Source: Terriglobia bacterium (GTDB lineage Bacteria; Acidobacteriota; Terriglobia; Bryobacterales; UBA6623). Taken from it: 56,419 nucleotides of DNA. The notes under the pieces are model-generated. The model did no database searches, was not told the origin of the DNA, and saw nothing but the letters and a program-made list of their open reading frames with translations. Positions within the stretch are counted from its first letter, which is position 1. Every line of letters starts with the position of its first letter. This document shows, in pieces, positions 44,412-52,982 of the stretch. The stretch lies in contig VXMF01000051.1 of NCBI GenBank assembly GCA_009841225.1, forward strand, positions 1-56,419, in the 5' to 3' direction. A program made the position numbers and the translations under genes.

Positions 44412-46547
44412 CTAGGCGTGCTCCCGGTCCCAAGCTGCGAAGGTGCCGCCCTGCCCCGCCAGCTCTTCCAGCAGCGGCGCCGGACGCCACCAGTGACCGT
44501 GGGCTGCGTGAAACTCCTTCACGCGCTCCAAGACATTGGCCAAGCCCACCGTGTCGGCGTAGAACATCGGACCGCCCCGTTGCGGCGGAAAGCCGTAGCC
44601 GTACAAGTAGATGATGTTGATGTCCGAAGCACGCAGTGCGTAGCCTTCCTCGAGGATGCGGGCGCCTTCGTTGACCAAGGCGTAAACGAGGCGGTCGCGG
44701 ATCTCGTCATCGTCGACGTCGCGCTGCTCAATACCCGCCTCGGCGGCGATGCGCTGCAGCAAGGCATCGACCTCGGCATCGTCGCTACGGCTGCGATCGG
44801 CGCCATAGCGGTACCAACCCGCGCCGGTCTTTTGGCCGTAGCGCCCGAGCTCGCAAAGCGCGTCCTCGGCCAGGGGCCGCCGGACCCCAGGTGGGTACAG
44901 ATGCGGCGCTTCCTTGCGCACCCGCATGCCGACATCCAAACCTGCCAGATCTCCCACCGCCATCGGGCCCATCGCGGCCCCGAACTCGTACATGACGCTG
45001 TCGATGCGGGATGGCTTGGCGCCTTCCTCGGCCAGGAACTGGGCTTCGCGCCGGTAAGGATGGAACATGCGGTTGCCCACGAAGCCGTGGCAGTTGCCAA
45101 CGAGCACGCCGACCTTCCTCAAGCTGCGGGCCAAGCCCATCGAAGTGGCGACGACATCCTTGGCGGTCTCCCGGCCACGCACGATTTCCAGCAACCGCAT
45201 GACATTGGCCGGACTGAAGAAGTGGTGCCCGATTACGTCCTGCGGACGCGACGTCACCGATGCGATCTCGTCCACGCTCAGGGTGGACGTGTTGGTGGCG
45301 AGCACGGCGCCCCGACGAGCAACGCCATCGATCTGCCGGAAAACCTCCTTCTTGAGGGCCATGTTCTCGAAGACGGCCTCCACGATGATGTCGGCCTCTT
45401 CGAAACCCTCCCAGCCGGTCTGGGCCGTGATCAGAGCCAGGCGCTGTTCGGCGGACTCGGGCGTGAAGCGTCCGCGCTTGACAGAGCGCTCGTAGTTCTT
45501 GCGGATCGTAGCCATGCCCTTGTCGAGCGCCTCTTGGGTGACCTCCTTGATGCGCACGGGAATTCCAGCGTTGGCGTAGGACATCGCGATCCCGCCGCCC
45601 ATGGTGCCGGCGCCAAGCACAGCCGCGGATCCGATCGGTCGTGTCGGCGTCTGCTTGGGCACGTCGGGAATCTTGCGCACCTGCCGCTCGGAGAAGAACG
45701 CATGGATCAGAGCTTTCGATTGCGTCGAGAACAGGCACTCCCGAAAGATCTCGGCTTCGCGCTTGATGCCCTCGGCAAACGGCATGGTCACTGCGCACTG
45801 CACCGCATCGATGGCCTTCAGAGGGGCCATCTGGCCCCTGCGGATCTTGCGCACCTTGGATCTGGCGGCGTCGCAGATAGCCGCCGCCGCTTCCGGCGTG
45901 CCCAGGCGCTCGTCGCGCTCGCTCGCCTTGGGGTGCGGGCCCCCGCCCGCGGCGATCTCCGCGGCAAACTCGATCGCGCCAGCCAGCAGTTCCTCATAAC
46001 CACTGCCCTCGATCACCCGGTCGACGATTCCGTGATCGGAGGCGTCGGCGGCCGAGATCGGATCGCCAAGCGCGCACATCTCCACAGCCTTCTCCACACC
46101 TGCTAAGCGCGGCAGCCGCTGTGTGCCATGAGCACCCGGGATGATGCCCAGCTTGACTTCTGGCTGCCCGACTTGGGCCGAGGCCAAGGCCACCCGGTAG
46201 TGGCACCCCTGAGCCGTCTCCAGGCCACCGCCGAAGGCTGTGCCGTGGATCGCCGCCACGGTCGGCTTGGGCGAGTTCTCAAGGCGCTCGATGACGCTGG
46301 TCAGGCCCGGCCCGCTCCGCTTCTGCCCAGATGTGATCTTGCCGAACTCCTTGATGTCCGCCCCGGCGATGAAGGTCCGTCCGCCTCCGATCAGCACGAT
46401 TGCATTGACGCTGTCGTCATCACCGAACTGCCCGACTCCTGCCAAAATGCCGTCCGGGACACCGGGGCTGAGAGCGTTCACGGGGGGGTTGTCGACCGTG
46501 ATGACGCCGACGCCGCTCTCGACGCTCAAACGGACTAAGCTCGACAT
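44412..46547 (-). CDS. bifunctional enoyl-CoA hydratase / 3-hydroxyacyl-CoA dehydrogenase (FadB/FadJ type)
   Basis: 711 residues. Second and third steps of fatty-acid beta-oxidation. The hydratase (about 1-190) has A-G-A-D-I-K-E-F for the oxyanion hole and catalytic Glu in G-G-G-L-E and P-E-V-K-L-G-I-I-P-G. The dehydrogenase starts at G-A-G-T-M-G-G-G-I (NAD), with catalytic His in G-H-H-F-F-S-P-A-N-V-M and Glu in L-L-E-I-V-R-G. Two C-terminal helical domains follow, one starting G-N-R. AGGAGG five bases before the ATG is a near-perfect ribosome site. No thiolase (FadA) is next to it, so the trifunctional complex would need a gene elsewhere. Confidence 0.93.
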   Translation of the reverse strand: MSSLVRLSVESGVGVITVDNPPVNALSPGVPDGILAGVGQFGDDDSVNAIVLIGGGRTFIAGADIKEFGKITSGQKRSGPGLTSVIERLENSPKPTVAAIHGTAFGGGLETAQGCHYRVALASAQVGQPEVKLGIIPGAHGTQRLPRLAGVEKAVEMCALGDPISAADASDHGIVDRVIEGSGYEELLAGAIEFAAEIAAGGGPHPKASERDERLGTPEAAAAICDAARSKVRKIRRGQMAPLKAIDAVQCAVTMPFAEGIKREAEIFRECLFSTQSKALIHAFFSERQVRKIPDVPKQTPTRPIGSAAVLGAGTMGGGIAMSYANAGIPVRIKEVTQEALDKGMATIRKNYERSVKRGRFTPESAEQRLALITAQTGWEGFEEADIIVEAVFENMALKKEVFRQIDGVARRGAVLATNTSTLSVDEIASVTSRPQDVIGHHFFSPANVMRLLEIVRGRETAKDVVATSMGLARSLRKVGVLVGNCHGFVGNRMFHPYRREAQFLAEEGAKPSRIDSVMYEFGAAMGPMAVGDLAGLDVGMRVRKEAPHLYPPGVRRPLAEDALCELGRYGQKTGAGWYRYGADRSRSDDAEVDALLQRIAAEAGIEQRDVDDDEIRDRLVYALVNEGARILEEGYALRASDINIIYLYGYGFPPQRGGPMFYADTVGLANVLERVKEFHAAHGHWWRPAPLLEELAGQGGTFAAWDREHA

Positions 46548-46645
46548 GAATTCCTCCTAGTGCTCAAGGCAGCAACGCTTCGAGCCAATCAAGTCCTATA
46601 GCGTATCCAAACTAGGTGTGCTGCAATCGGCAGCAGTGCTCTGGC

Positions 46646-47473
46646 CTAACCGCCCGATGCCGCCAGCACCTCGATGTCGACCCGGATCTCGTCCCATGGT
46701 GGCAGGCTCTGCAGGCTGCCCATGGCGGCCAGCCCAACGTCAACCTCCTGTCCGCCGTGAGGCGGCAAGGGCTCGCTGATCACCACTTCGAACGTCGCCA
46801 GCGGCGGAGCTTGCGAACTGGCCTCGCGCACTCGGAGGAGCACTTGGAGCGCTACCGACTGCGCCTCCCTGGAATGATTGGCCACGAAAGCCCGCACGTG
46901 CGTCTGGAAATCATCGTCGTAGTACGGCCGAATGCCGGAGACTTCGATCGGTCCGCGCACGCCGATCGCGAACGTTTCGACCGGGGACACGGCCATCTCG
47001 GCCGGATCTTCTAGGCGGAGCGCCGAGAACAAGCCGCCCGGTCCGACGGACACCACGACCGCGACGCAGATGGCCACCGCCACCCCAGCGCCAAACATGA
47101 GCAAGTGCTTGGTCTGGAGCTCGAAGGCTCCGCGCCGTCGACGTTCCATCTGCACGGCAGGAGTCTGAACCGGATCAGCAGGAGTCTGAACCGGATCAGC
47201 AGGAGTCTGAGTCGGCTCGGCAGCGACAGCCACCGCCGGATTCGGGGCCGGCTGCGGATCAGGAGCCGGCGGAGGATCAGCAGCCGGCGGAGGAACCGGG
47301 GGAGCCAGGGGCTCGGTCTGGGGCACCTGCACAGGCTGTGTTTCGTCCCCCGCTGGCACAGGGCTGTGACGCGTGGCAGGCTCGGGCGCGGCGCCCCGTT
47401 TCGCGCAGTGCGGGCATGTGACTTCAGCTACATCGACGCTGCCGCCGCATTTTGGACAGACCCAAGTGAACAT
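46646..47473 (-). CDS. zinc-ribbon single-pass membrane protein with Pro-rich linker
   Basis: 275 residues, function unknown. N-terminal zinc ribbon W-V-C-P-K-C-G-G-S...C-P-H-C, then about 80 residues of Pro/Ala-rich linker. The linker has two copies of T-P-A-D-P-V-Q, encoded by the 21-base tandem repeat. One membrane helix lies at about 125-147, then an extracytoplasmic domain of beta character (V-R-A-F-V-A-N-H-S...V-A-L-Q-V-L-L-R-V). Start at 47473 has GGAAGAGG upstream. Same ribbon-plus-membrane plan as the TPR protein at 10142. Confidence 0.7.
   Translation of the reverse strand: MFTWVCPKCGGSVDVAEVTCPHCAKRGAAPEPATRHSPVPAGDETQPVQVPQTEPLAPPVPPPAADPPPAPDPQPAPNPAVAVAAEPTQTPADPVQTPADPVQTPAVQMERRRRGAFELQTKHLLMFGAGVAVAICVAVVVSVGPGGLFSALRLEDPAEMAVSPVETFAIGVRGPIEVSGIRPYYDDDFQTHVRAFVANHSREAQSVALQVLLRVREASSQAPPLATFEVVISEPLPPHGGQEVDVGLAAMGSLQSLPPWDEIRVDIEVLAASGG
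47159..47200. repeat. 21-bp tandem repeat (2 full copies) inside a coding linker
   Basis: Identical 21-base units at 47159-47179 and 47180-47200, with a partial third copy starting at 47201. In frame, encoding seven residues each, so copy-number change would keep the protein intact. Confidence 0.85.
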
Positions 47474-47572
47474 GCCTCTTCCATTGTGCAGCAATGCCTA
47501 GCTGGGAGGCACAGCGACGTGCGGCGAATCCAGCACGGTTCTGCCGGTCCAAGGCGCGGAAAACGACATTGA

Positions 47573-47590
47573 TATAATCCGATTCGGGCT
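47573..47590 (+). promoter_or_regulatory. -10 and discriminator before gatB
   Basis: TATAAT at 47573-47578 followed by CCGATTCGGGC, 35 bases before the gatB start. No convincing -35. Nearly identical to the element before phoH. Confidence 0.5.
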
Positions 47591-47612
47591 CGGTCCGTAA
47601 GTCTCCCAGCCA

Positions 47613-49094
47613 ATGTCCTCCTTGGATGCAGGTCTAGCGGACGAAGCTACCATCGCGCGATACGAGCCCGTAATCGGCCTAGAAGTCCACGTCCAGCTCA
47701 AGACAAAGACCAAGATCTTCTCCCATTCAAGCCACGCCTTCGGCAACGCGCCGAACACTCAGACCGATCCCGTCGTACTGGGCTTGCCGGGCGCGCTGCC
47801 CGTGCTGAACCGCGAGGCGGTCTCGCTTGCGGTGCGCGCCTCCTTGGCGATCAACTGTCAGGTCAACCGTTACTCGCAGTTCGCGCGCAAGAACTACTTC
47901 TACCCCGACTTGCCGAAGGGCTACCAGATCTCCCAGTACGACCACCCTCTGGCCGAGCACGGCTGGCTGGACATCCAGGCCGGAGAACTCGCCAAGCGCA
48001 TCGGGATCACCCGTCTGCACATGGAAGAGGACGCAGGCAAGACCATTCACGACGGGTTCCCGGACTCGCACCGCTACAGCTATGTGGATCTGAACCGCGC
48101 TGGCGCGCCGCTGTGCGAGATCGTGAGCGAGCCGGACCTGCGCAGCGCCGACGAAGCGGTGGCCTACCTCAGCGAACTCAAGCTGCTGATGCAGTTCGCC
48201 CGCGCCTCCGACTGCGACATGGAGAAAGGGCAGTTGCGCTGCGACGCCAATGTCTCGGTGCGCCTGCGGGGCAGCGACAAGTTCGGCACGCGCTGCGAAA
48301 TCAAGAACCTCAACTCGTTTCGCTTCGTCAAGCAGGCCATCCAGTACGAGATCGCGCGCCAAGCGGCGCTGCTGGAAGCCGGTGGCACCGTAGTGCAAGA
48401 AACCCGCTTATTCAACACCTCCACCGGCACCACCGCAGGCATGCGCGGCAAAGAGGATTCCCACGACTACCGGTACTTCCCCGAGCCTGACCTGCCCCCC
48501 CTTATCGTCGAGGACGAGTGGTTGGACGCGATTCGCGATGAGATTCCGGAGCTGCCCCCGGCCATGCGCAAGCGGTTCGTCGAGGCATACGGGCTGTCCG
48601 AATACGACGCCAAGGTCCTGACGCTGACGGCCGCGACGGCGGCGTACTTCGAGGCCGCAGCCAAGGCTGCCGGCAATCCCAAGATCGCGTCCAATTGGGT
48701 GCAGGGCGAATTGATGGGGGCTCTGAACGCCGCGGGCACGGCGATCGAGGATTCCCCCGTGGGCGCAGCCGAACTCGGCGAGTTGGTCGCCTTGGTGAAC
48801 GAAGGGACCCTGTCCGGCAAACTCGGCAAGGAAGTGTTTGCCAAGATGTTCGAGAGCGGCAAGACCGCCCCTGAGATCATCGAAGCCGAGGGCCTGCGGC
48901 AGATCAGCGACACGGGCGAGCTGGACAAGATTATCAGCGAGGTCCTAGCCCGGTCCGAACGCCAAGTGCAACAGTATCGCGGCGGCAAAACGGGCGTGAT
49001 CGGCTACTTCGTGGGACAGGTGATGAAGGCCACCCGCGGCCAGGCTAACCCCAAGCTGGTCAATCAGATGCTGCGAGCGGCCTTGGACGGCTAA
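47613..49094 (+). CDS. gatB: aspartyl/glutamyl-tRNA amidotransferase subunit B
   Basis: 493 residues. Converts Asp-tRNA(Asn) or Glu-tRNA(Gln) to the amide with GatA and GatC (not in window). Starts Y-E-P-V-I-G-L-E-V-H-V-Q-L, then F-A-R-K-N-Y-F-Y-P-D-L-P-K-G-Y-Q-I-S and M-E-E-D-A-G-K-T. The C-terminal tail domain (about 340-493) with G-K-T-G-V-I-G-Y-F-V-G-Q-V-M-K is complete. Length is normal. Cytoplasmic. Confidence 0.96.
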   Translation: MSSLDAGLADEATIARYEPVIGLEVHVQLKTKTKIFSHSSHAFGNAPNTQTDPVVLGLPGALPVLNREAVSLAVRASLAINCQVNRYSQFARKNYFYPDLPKGYQISQYDHPLAEHGWLDIQAGELAKRIGITRLHMEEDAGKTIHDGFPDSHRYSYVDLNRAGAPLCEIVSEPDLRSADEAVAYLSELKLLMQFARASDCDMEKGQLRCDANVSVRLRGSDKFGTRCEIKNLNSFRFVKQAIQYEIARQAALLEAGGTVVQETRLFNTSTGTTAGMRGKEDSHDYRYFPEPDLPPLIVEDEWLDAIRDEIPELPPAMRKRFVEAYGLSEYDAKVLTLTAATAAYFEAAAKAAGNPKIASNWVQGELMGALNAAGTAIEDSPVGAAELGELVALVNEGTLSGKLGKEVFAKMFESGKTAPEIIEAEGLRQISDTGELDKIISEVLARSERQVQQYRGGKTGVIGYFVGQVMKATRGQANPKLVNQMLRAALDG

Positions 49095-49131
49095 CGCCCT
49101 GCTGAGCGCGCGCCGATGCCAGCGGCGGCGG

Positions 49132-49899
49132 TCACTGCAGCAACGTGCGCACGATCGCGGCGTTGCGCTTGCTCACGGTGTACTGCAAGCCGTTGACCAG
49201 CGTCAGCAGCCAGCGGCGACTGCTTAGCGAGCTGATGCGGCCGATCTTGTCGCTGTTGACAAGAACCGCCCTATGCACCCGCAGAAAGCTCGAGCCGGCT
49301 AGCTTGGCCGCAATGGCTGTCAGCGTCTGCGTGGCACGGTAGCGCTTGTTCTGCGTCTGGATCCAGACGATCTCGCCCGAAGCCTGAAAGGCATAGACCT
49401 GATCGAGGTCAATCAGCAAGAATTCGCGCCCGTGGCAGGCGACGATCTTCGAACTCTGCCGACCGTGCTGAGCTGCGGCATTGACTGTCCGCGCCACGCG
49501 CTCGGCGTTGTCCCGAGGATTCCTGTGGGCACGCCGAGCCCGTTGGATCGAGCGGTCAAGTCGCTCGACGCTGAACGGCTTCAACAAGTAGTCGACCGCG
49601 CCGATCTCGAACGCCTTCAGCGCATGCTCGCTGTAAGCGGTCACGAAAACGATTGAGGGCAGTTGCCCGTGGATACCGCGGACAACTTCAAACCCGTCGT
49701 GGACCGGCATCTGGATGTCGAGAAGCACCAAGTCGGGATGCAATTCCTCGATCCGCTCCATCGCGGTCAGCCCGTTCTCGGCCTCGCCCACGATCTCGAC
49801 CCCGTCGATCTGGGCCAAGTCCCGGCGCAGTACATCGCGAGCAGCCCGCTCGTCGTCGACGATCAGGGTCCGCAATGTCTGGGCCGGCCTGTCGGGCAT
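49132..49899 (-). CDS. LytTR-type response regulator
   Basis: 255 residues. Receiver domain: acidic pair D15-D16, phosphoacceptor D61 in L-L-D-I-Q-M-P, T-A-Y switch and L-L-K-P-F with the conserved Lys. The C-terminal LytTR DNA-binding domain (about 150-255) includes F-L-R-V-H-R-A-V-L-V-N. It binds direct repeats in promoters. The partner kinase is probably the LytS-like protein 1.2 kb away. The ATG at 49899 was chosen because a longer upstream frame adds only Arg/Cys-rich residues. Confidence 0.9.
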   Translation of the reverse strand: MPDRPAQTLRTLIVDDERAARDVLRRDLAQIDGVEIVGEAENGLTAMERIEELHPDLVLLDIQMPVHDGFEVVRGIHGQLPSIVFVTAYSEHALKAFEIGAVDYLLKPFSVERLDRSIQRARRAHRNPRDNAERVARTVNAAAQHGRQSSKIVACHGREFLLIDLDQVYAFQASGEIVWIQTQNKRYRATQTLTAIAAKLAGSSFLRVHRAVLVNSDKIGRISSLSSRRWLLTLVNGLQYTVSKRNAAIVRTLLQ

Positions 49900-50276
49900 G
49901 CTGTTCGATGTTGTATCACGGCACCGGCAGAGTCCGTACGCACAAATACGCGAACGGAACTCCCGGGTCACTGAACGGGCCGTCAGCAGGGATCGAGCGG
50001 GCATTCAGTGCGCGAGCGAAGCGGCTGACCGATGCGATGTGATCGTCGCATCCTACGAAGATTGTACTGCCGTTCGGGCAGAGGGCGAGCGCAGATCCAG
50101 GGCCTGGAAACACAGCATTGCTCGTCAAATGGCGCAGAATCCATTGGGAGAAGGATGATTTCAAGTCTTTATGCATCTAAATACTGGATATAACAACGAT
50201 AATATACTAAATGAAACGTAGAAAAAACGAAGATTCTACGAAGTCAGAGTTCGTTCTCAGTCACTGGAGGAAAACT
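49900..50276. promoter_or_regulatory. divergent control region with AT-rich leader and inverted repeat
   Basis: The last 120 bases before the coiled-coil gene are AT-rich. A perfect 7-bp inverted repeat CGTAGAA/TTCTACG lies at 50217-50223 and 50234-50240, about 37 bases before the start; its right arm overlaps AAGATTCT, also seen upstream of the porin. TATAAC at 50189-50194 could be a -10. Confidence 0.45.
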
Positions 50277-50777
50277 ATGAAACACGAGACTGACACACCC
50301 GCAACCGCAGGCCACAAATCCATGGCCGCTCTACTGATCCGCCTCGGGGCCGACCCGGACGAAGCGTATAATGCGACCGAGGGCATGACGTCGGAAGCCA
50401 AGCGAGTCGCCCTAGAGCTCTTGGAGCAATCGAAGCTGCAGATTCTGTCGCGCATCGACGCACTTCACGTTGCGCTTAAGGGCTTCAAGGCTGAAGTCGA
50501 GACGAGATTCGAGGCCGTCGACCGTCGGTTCGAGGCCGTCGATCGTCGCTTCGAGTCGATCGAGCGCGAGCTGAGGACGGGCTTCAAGGCCATCGACCAG
50601 CGCTTCGATGGAATGGAACGACGGTTCGATAGGATGCAAGCCCAGTTCGATAGCCATCTCGCAAGCTATCGGAAGCTGCTTCTGCTGCTTGTTGTACCCG
50701 TTGCCGTGGCTATCACGGCTGGAATCGGAGGGATGATCTGGAAGGCCATCAGCAGTTCGGCGGCGGGCTTGCCGTAG
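50277..50777 (+). CDS. coiled-coil protein with C-terminal membrane anchor
   Basis: 166 residues. The N-terminal helical part starts L-L-I-R-L-G-A-D-P-D-E-A. A heptad stretch with repeats R-F-E-A-V-D-R, R-F-E-S-I-E-R, R-F-D-G-M-E-R follows at about 80-125. A membrane helix (L-L-L-L-V-V-P-V-A-V-A-I-T-A-G-I) lies near the C-terminus. GGAGG six bases before the ATG is strong. This resembles small DUF1640/Bdr-like coiled-coil proteins of unknown role. It sits between the LytTR regulator and LytS kinase and could be their target; that is inference. Confidence 0.75.
   Translation: MKHETDTPATAGHKSMAALLIRLGADPDEAYNATEGMTSEAKRVALELLEQSKLQILSRIDALHVALKGFKAEVETRFEAVDRRFEAVDRRFESIERELRTGFKAIDQRFDGMERRFDRMQAQFDSHLASYRKLLLLLVVPVAVAITAGIGGMIWKAISSSAAGLP
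50508..50570 (+). repeat. 21-bp coding repeats of the coiled coil
   Basis: Three consecutive 21-base units (50508-50528, 50529-50549, 50550-50570), the first two nearly identical, encode heptads R-F-E-A-V-D-R type. Confidence 0.75.
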
Positions 50778-51062
50778 GCAGCTGTTCCAGAATCCCGCAA
50801 CCGGGCAGGTTCCTTGGCGGAATTGCGGACGACCAACTCGGCTGGGGCCTCTAACGCGACGCGAAGGCTGGTACGTTGCACGTTGCACCAGTCGAATCAG
50901 CCGCCAAGCGTGGCTAGCGCGTACCGTCAGCCACGACCTGCCCGGTTCGACTTCACTTCATCCCATCGCCCAAACGGCTGGCGAGGCAAGGGCCGCGGTG
51001 CCGAGAATCCGGTTAGACTAGGCCCTCAGATTCGAAATCAGGACAGTGGGGCAAGGCGCTAG

Positions 51063-52886
51063 GTGGAATTCGCAAATCACTTTCCGATCCTGCTGAACCT
51101 GTTGGGCCACGCAGCCGGAGTCACAGCGTTTGGAGCCTTCCTGATCCTGCTCGCACGGAGCCCGCGCCGCGATATCGGCGTGCCAGCGGCCGCAGCTGCG
51201 CTAGCGCTGTTTTGGAATCTCGGGTCGTTGACGGCGCTGCTGGCCGATCCGGCGGGACAGTTCCAGGCTGCCGTCTCGGCCCTCAGCCTAGCCTTCCTCA
51301 GCTTGCTGCCCTGCACGCTGCTGCACTCGGCGCTCGGAAACGAACATCGCTGGCTCTCTGCGGCCGGGTACGCAGTCGGTGCAGCAGCGGCGGCGGTTCA
51401 CATCACGAGCGCCTTGGCTGTGCCGGTTGCCAGTCCCGGCGCAGGTCTGGCTTTGATCAACTATGGCTTCGGCTCCCTGTCGATCATCGGCGCTGTCCTG
51501 CTCGCGCGAGGCGGGTCTCGGCGGACACGCTCGGGCATGCGGACGCTGGCGGCGATGGCGCTATTCCTGCTGGCCCTCTCGTTCGTGCACTTTGGCCGCG
51601 CCCACGAGCCTGGAGCGTGGTTGCACGAATTGGTATTCCACCATGCCGGCATCCCGTTGGCCCTATTTGTGCTGCTCCAAGACTACCGCTTCTTGTTAAT
51701 GGACGTGTTCATCCGGCTGGCCGGGTCAATCTTCCTAGCGGCGGCGTTTGCAGGCACGATTCTATGGATTGCAGACCTGCTGGGCTTGGTGCAGGCCGCA
51801 TCCCAGACCGCATCAGACTTGGCGGCGTTCTTGGTGCTGTCCGGCCTGGCGATCTTGGCCTATCCAGCGATCGGTCAGCGCATGGGCGCTTGGGCGGAGA
51901 ACAGCCTCTTTAGGCGCAAGGACGTGCAGGCCGCCACCCGGTCGGTCGGCACGCTTGAGGCCGATGACGAGGGCGCCTTCCTGACGGGAGCCGCCGGCGC
52001 GGTCGCTGATTTCGTGTCCGCGGAGCATTGGGAGCTGTTGAGCGCAGACGGCAAGCTGCGCGTCGCGAAGTCAGAAACGATTCCCGCGCCGGGCATGGAG
52101 GCACTCCGCGCAGCCGGTCACGGCTGGAGCGAGGCAGTGGTGCCGCTGCGAGACGGCGTAGGAGCCCAGCGTCTCTTGCTGCTGGGAGCGCGCGAGGGGG
52201 GGCGGCGCTATCTGAGCGTGGATCTGGCCGACCTGGACCTGCTCGCCGCGGCGGTTGCGAGGCGGGTCGAGGCAATGCGTCGCGACGAGCAGGATAGCCT
52301 TTTGCGCGATTCCGAGATCGCGGCGCTCCGGGCTCAGATCAACCCTCACTTCCTGTTCAACTCCCTGAACGCCCTCAACGCGATCATTCCCGCGGGGGCT
52401 ACGGCTGCCCGCAAGACCCTGTTGAACCTGGCTGACATCTTCCGCTACTCGTTGAGCACCAAGCAGCAGCTTGTCTCGCTGGCCGATGAGATCGATATCG
52501 TTGAGGCTTACCTGCAGATCGAGAGGCTCCGCTTGGCAGATCGGCTGACGACCCGCATCGAGATCGACGAGCGGGTCCGCTTCAGCCGAGTGCCGGCGCT
52601 GTCGATCCAGCCCTTGGTAGAAAACGCGGTCAAGCACGGCGTGAGCCGCAAGGCTGATGGCGGCGAGGTGCGGGTCTTGGCCTGCGAGGATTCGGGCGGG
52701 CTGCGCGTGGAGGTGGCGGATAACGGTCCGGGCTTCGACAAGCGGGCCCGGCGGAACCGCGGCCATGGACTACGCAGCGTCGAGCGGCGGCTGCAACTGT
52801 GCTACGAGGGCGCGGTGGAGTTTCGAGTTGAATCCGATGCTTCCGGCTCCCGCGTCGGCTTCACGATTCCGGCTGCTGCGCAGTGA
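51063..52886 (+). CDS. LytS-like membrane sensor histidine kinase
   Basis: 607 residues. About seven or eight membrane helices in the first 270 residues, then a GAF-like region (about 290-400). His-kinase domain with L-R-A-Q-I-N-P-H-F-L-F-N-S-L-N (H429), and ATP-binding part with N-A-V-K-H-G and D-N-G-P-G-F plus G-H-G-L-R-S-V-E-R-R-L. This is the LytS/YehU class that pairs with LytTR regulators. GTG start at 51063. The regulator is on the other side of the coiled-coil gene. Confidence 0.92.
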   Translation: MEFANHFPILLNLLGHAAGVTAFGAFLILLARSPRRDIGVPAAAAALALFWNLGSLTALLADPAGQFQAAVSALSLAFLSLLPCTLLHSALGNEHRWLSAAGYAVGAAAAAVHITSALAVPVASPGAGLALINYGFGSLSIIGAVLLARGGSRRTRSGMRTLAAMALFLLALSFVHFGRAHEPGAWLHELVFHHAGIPLALFVLLQDYRFLLMDVFIRLAGSIFLAAAFAGTILWIADLLGLVQAASQTASDLAAFLVLSGLAILAYPAIGQRMGAWAENSLFRRKDVQAATRSVGTLEADDEGAFLTGAAGAVADFVSAEHWELLSADGKLRVAKSETIPAPGMEALRAAGHGWSEAVVPLRDGVGAQRLLLLGAREGGRRYLSVDLADLDLLAAAVARRVEAMRRDEQDSLLRDSEIAALRAQINPHFLFNSLNALNAIIPAGATAARKTLLNLADIFRYSLSTKQQLVSLADEIDIVEAYLQIERLRLADRLTTRIEIDERVRFSRVPALSIQPLVENAVKHGVSRKADGGEVRVLACEDSGGLRVEVADNGPGFDKRARRNRGHGLRSVERRLQLCYEGAVEFRVESDASGSRVGFTIPAAAQ

Positions 52887-52982
52887 ACGCGGGCGCGCGA
52901 GGCGCTCGCGATTCCGGGTTCTCGCCGATAGCGAGGCGAAACATATACCCCGGAACCGTGCGAAGATATGTTTCAGGAAGCC

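Noticed and set aside
44358..46106. 582-codon plus-strand frame over the FadB/J gene
   Set aside because: Antisense shadow of a strongly recognised enzyme.
49916..50176. 86-codon minus-strand frame upstream of the LytTR gene
   Set aside because: No ribosome site and no family pattern; overlaps the probable promoter region.
50508..50570. Tandem repeats considered as a CRISPR or minisatellite
   Set aside because: They are 21-base in-frame units without spacers and encode coiled-coil heptads.
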